Part shown: piece by piece, positions 34,167-35,300 of the stretch
How the letters are laid out: each line of letters begins with the position of its first letter
How positions within the stretch are numbered: the stretch's first letter is position 1
Source of the DNA: Gammaproteobacteria bacterium
GTDB taxonomy: Bacteria > Pseudomonadota > Gammaproteobacteria > UBA6186 > Azoamicaceae
NCBI GenBank assembly: GCA_013286785.1
Contig: JABDFC010000014.1
Location: 1 to 35,300 of the forward strand
DNA: 35,300 nucleotides
Direction: 5' to 3'
Made by a program: the position numbers and the translations under genes
The notes under the pieces: generated by a model
What the model saw: the letters and a program-made list of their open reading frames with translations, nothing else
What the model was told of the DNA's origin: nothing
The model's database searches: none

Positions 34167-34208
34167 AAAAAAAGCCTATATAATGACCTCTAAAAGTAGA
34201 GGTCATTA
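34167..34208 (-). terminator. Intrinsic terminator of the NlpC/P60-like gene, overlapping its stop
   Basis: A perfect 11-bp stem TAATGACCTCT/AGAGGTCATTA (34181-34191 and 34198-34208) has a 6-nt loop. On the minus strand a run of seven T follows within about 8 nt (34167-34173). The hairpin includes the last codons and stop of the minus-strand gene. For the converging rpoS transcript it offers a hairpin but no T-run. Confidence 0.65.
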
Positions 34209-34879
34209 TGCCAATAGAAACTGTCGGTCTCATCATTTTCGCCGTTATTTTTTACCAGAGGTAAAATAGGAAATTCCACTGATCCGAATGCTTCTGCAAT
34301 CATGGAAGTGCAAACCGTTTTTGTGCTCTCGCTTGCCTGGAATTCAAACAATCTTGAACGAAGTTTCCTGGGCAAAATGGTCCATGGTAATAGAAAACGT
34401 GCTAGATCCAGTATTTGTCGCACATCGTATTGTGAACCAAGTTTTTTGACGGCATAGGTTATAACGCTTTGAGCATCTCGCCTGGAAAGTCCTCTGGGAC
34501 GACAGAGGCGAATGTGATCTTTTTCATAATTAGACATTAAGTTTACGATCGTGCCTTGGCCCATGATCCCTTCTATAATCAGCTGGACATCGGGAGGTCC
34601 TTGGTAATGGAGTGAAATCAGATTTCTGATCTTGGGATCTTCAATATCGTGTAGGCGCCCGATATAGAGGGCGGCATGTGACCAAGAACTTTGAGTAATA
34701 GAACGGATAATGTCACTGACTCTGCTGCGGCCTTCGATCAGAAGGACATCGCAAGGTCTCACTTCATAACAGATCCGTTCAAAATCGCATAACGGAATCC
34801 CTTCATACGGGCGTTCCTTTGTAATCCCTTTAATAAAAGTATTGGATAGGGCATCAAAAAAACGTTTTAAACATACCAT
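34190..34879 (-). CDS. Permuted NlpC/P60-like (YiiX/YebB-type) cysteine hydrolase
   Basis: The 229-residue product has the circularly permuted papain-like layout: the catalytic His comes first, in SSWSHAALYIG (His68), and the Cys near the end, in KTVCTSMIAEAF (Cys190). The LIIEGIMGQGTIV segment supplies the third polar residue in relatives. Family members are lipid or peptide hydrolases, or acyltransferases of unclear substrate. There is no signal peptide; the N-terminus is short and basic (CLKRFFDALSNTF). The frame opens at a TTG (34888), but the ATG at 34877-34879 is preferred. It converges on rpoS, with its stop inside a terminator hairpin. Confidence 0.82.
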   Translation of the reverse strand: MVCLKRFFDALSNTFIKGITKERPYEGIPLCDFERICYEVRPCDVLLIEGRSRVSDIIRSITQSSWSHAALYIGRLHDIEDPKIRNLISLHYQGPPDVQLIIEGIMGQGTIVNLMSNYEKDHIRLCRPRGLSRRDAQSVITYAVKKLGSQYDVRQILDLARFLLPWTILPRKLRSRLFEFQASESTKTVCTSMIAEAFGSVEFPILPLVKNNGENDETDSFYWHNDLYF

Positions 34880-34916
34880 TACACTCAATCTATTTCTATA
34901 AATTTAGTGCAAAAGC

Positions 34917-35300
34917 TTACAAAACGCCACTTTGCTCTTCAGTCAGCGCTGGTGTTAAATCGCCTTTTTCAATTTGAACAAAGCGGGTCGTTATTTTTTT
35001 GGCGGATGTGTGTACCTGTTGCACATCTCGATTGGCCTGATCGATGTGCTTGGCTAGGTTGTCCATCCTGACTTCGAATCGGCTGAAGTCGCTAGCCAGA
35101 TGGCGTAAATGCTCTTGGATGACATGAATATGGCGTTTGGTAGCAAAGTCTTTTAGGACGGCTCTGGCGGTTGTTAAAATGGCCATTAATGTGGTCGGTG
35201 AAGCTAACCATACGTTTAATCGCTGGGCAAACTCAACCAAATCGGGAAAATGACCATGTATTTCGGCAAAGACAGCTTCTGCGGGAATAAACATTACGGC
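34917..35300 (-). CDS. rmuC: DNA recombination protein RmuC, C-terminal part (cut by window edge)
   Basis: The frame stays open to the window edge (128 codons seen). Residues VMFIPAEAVFAEI, then VWLASPTTLMAILTTAR and, after a gap, a coiled-coil stretch (HLRHLASDFSRFEVRMDNLAKHI) with the end TTRFVQIEKGDL are the conserved C-terminal end of the RmuC family. These are nuclease-fold proteins that limit rearrangements. The nuclease centre and N-terminal coiled coil lie outside the window. It ends 38 bp upstream of the NlpC/P60-like gene's ATG on the same strand. Confidence 0.9.
   Translation of the reverse strand, partial: AVMFIPAEAVFAEIHGHFPDLVEFAQRLNVWLASPTTLMAILTTARAVLKDFATKRHIHVIQEHLRHLASDFSRFEVRMDNLAKHIDQANRDVQQVHTSAKKITTRFVQIEKGDLTPALTEEQSGVL

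Overview
The window looks like a chromosomal segment of a host-associated gammaproteobacterium, most plausibly from the order Legionellales (relatives of Legionella, Coxiella, Aquicella or Berkiella). This rests on three things. The housekeeping genes are of gammaproteobacterial type: the rluC/rne divergent pair, msbA-lpxK-Trm112-kdsB, rpoS, and FabV with the Tyr235/Lys244 pair. The base composition is AT-leaning. Core genes are interleaved with large orphan genes and an ankyrin-repeat gene of the kind such bacteria often use as secreted effectors. The species cannot be fixed from the sequence alone.

Layout. 1-1282: asd (cut by the window edge), a 59-residue membrane protein and prmB, all on the minus strand. 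1380-3977: two orphan plus-strand genes, one helical and one with a very long Glu/Asp/His repeat tail. 4104-6385: a DUF378 membrane protein facing ligA. 6696-12245: an ankyrin protein, a small coiled-coil protein and a 1168-residue orphan with a polytopic C-terminal part. 12286-16607: beta-carbonic anhydrase, fabV and comEC on the minus strand. 17074-22176: an accessory stretch with a SAM methyltransferase, a RibD/DHFR-like reductase, two tandemly duplicated methyltransferases with signal-peptide-like N-termini, a REP-like hairpin and an AbiE toxin-antitoxin pair that ends beside a tRNA-Arg. 22226-26575: tRNA-Arg(UCG), sppA, rluC and the divergent rne with a structured leader. 26724-33044: lipid A/KDO genes (msbA, lpxK, Trm112, kdsB) and lipoprotein-release genes (lolC/F, lolD) with ychJ. 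33271-35300: rpoS, a permuted NlpC/P60-type hydrolase and the end of rmuC.

How the genes fit together. The msbA operon couples lipid A phosphorylation, KDO activation and lipid A flipping. The lol pair releases lipoproteins toward the outer membrane. Several stop/start junctions overlap by exactly 8 nt, suggesting translational coupling.

Two families of dispersed palindromic elements are present. One, of about 160 bp, has an 85-bp core with 81 identical positions between copies and lies about 100 bp upstream of both ligA and comEC. The other is a 'GTCATCCCCGCGAAAG'-type hairpin found in the accessory region and between rne and kdsB. The best candidates for undescribed biology are the acidic His-containing repeat protein, the 1168-residue orphan with its small coiled-coil neighbour, the duplicated apparently exported methyltransferases, and the ligA/comEC-upstream palindrome. 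All functional statements are from reading the sequence and family knowledge; no database search was run.
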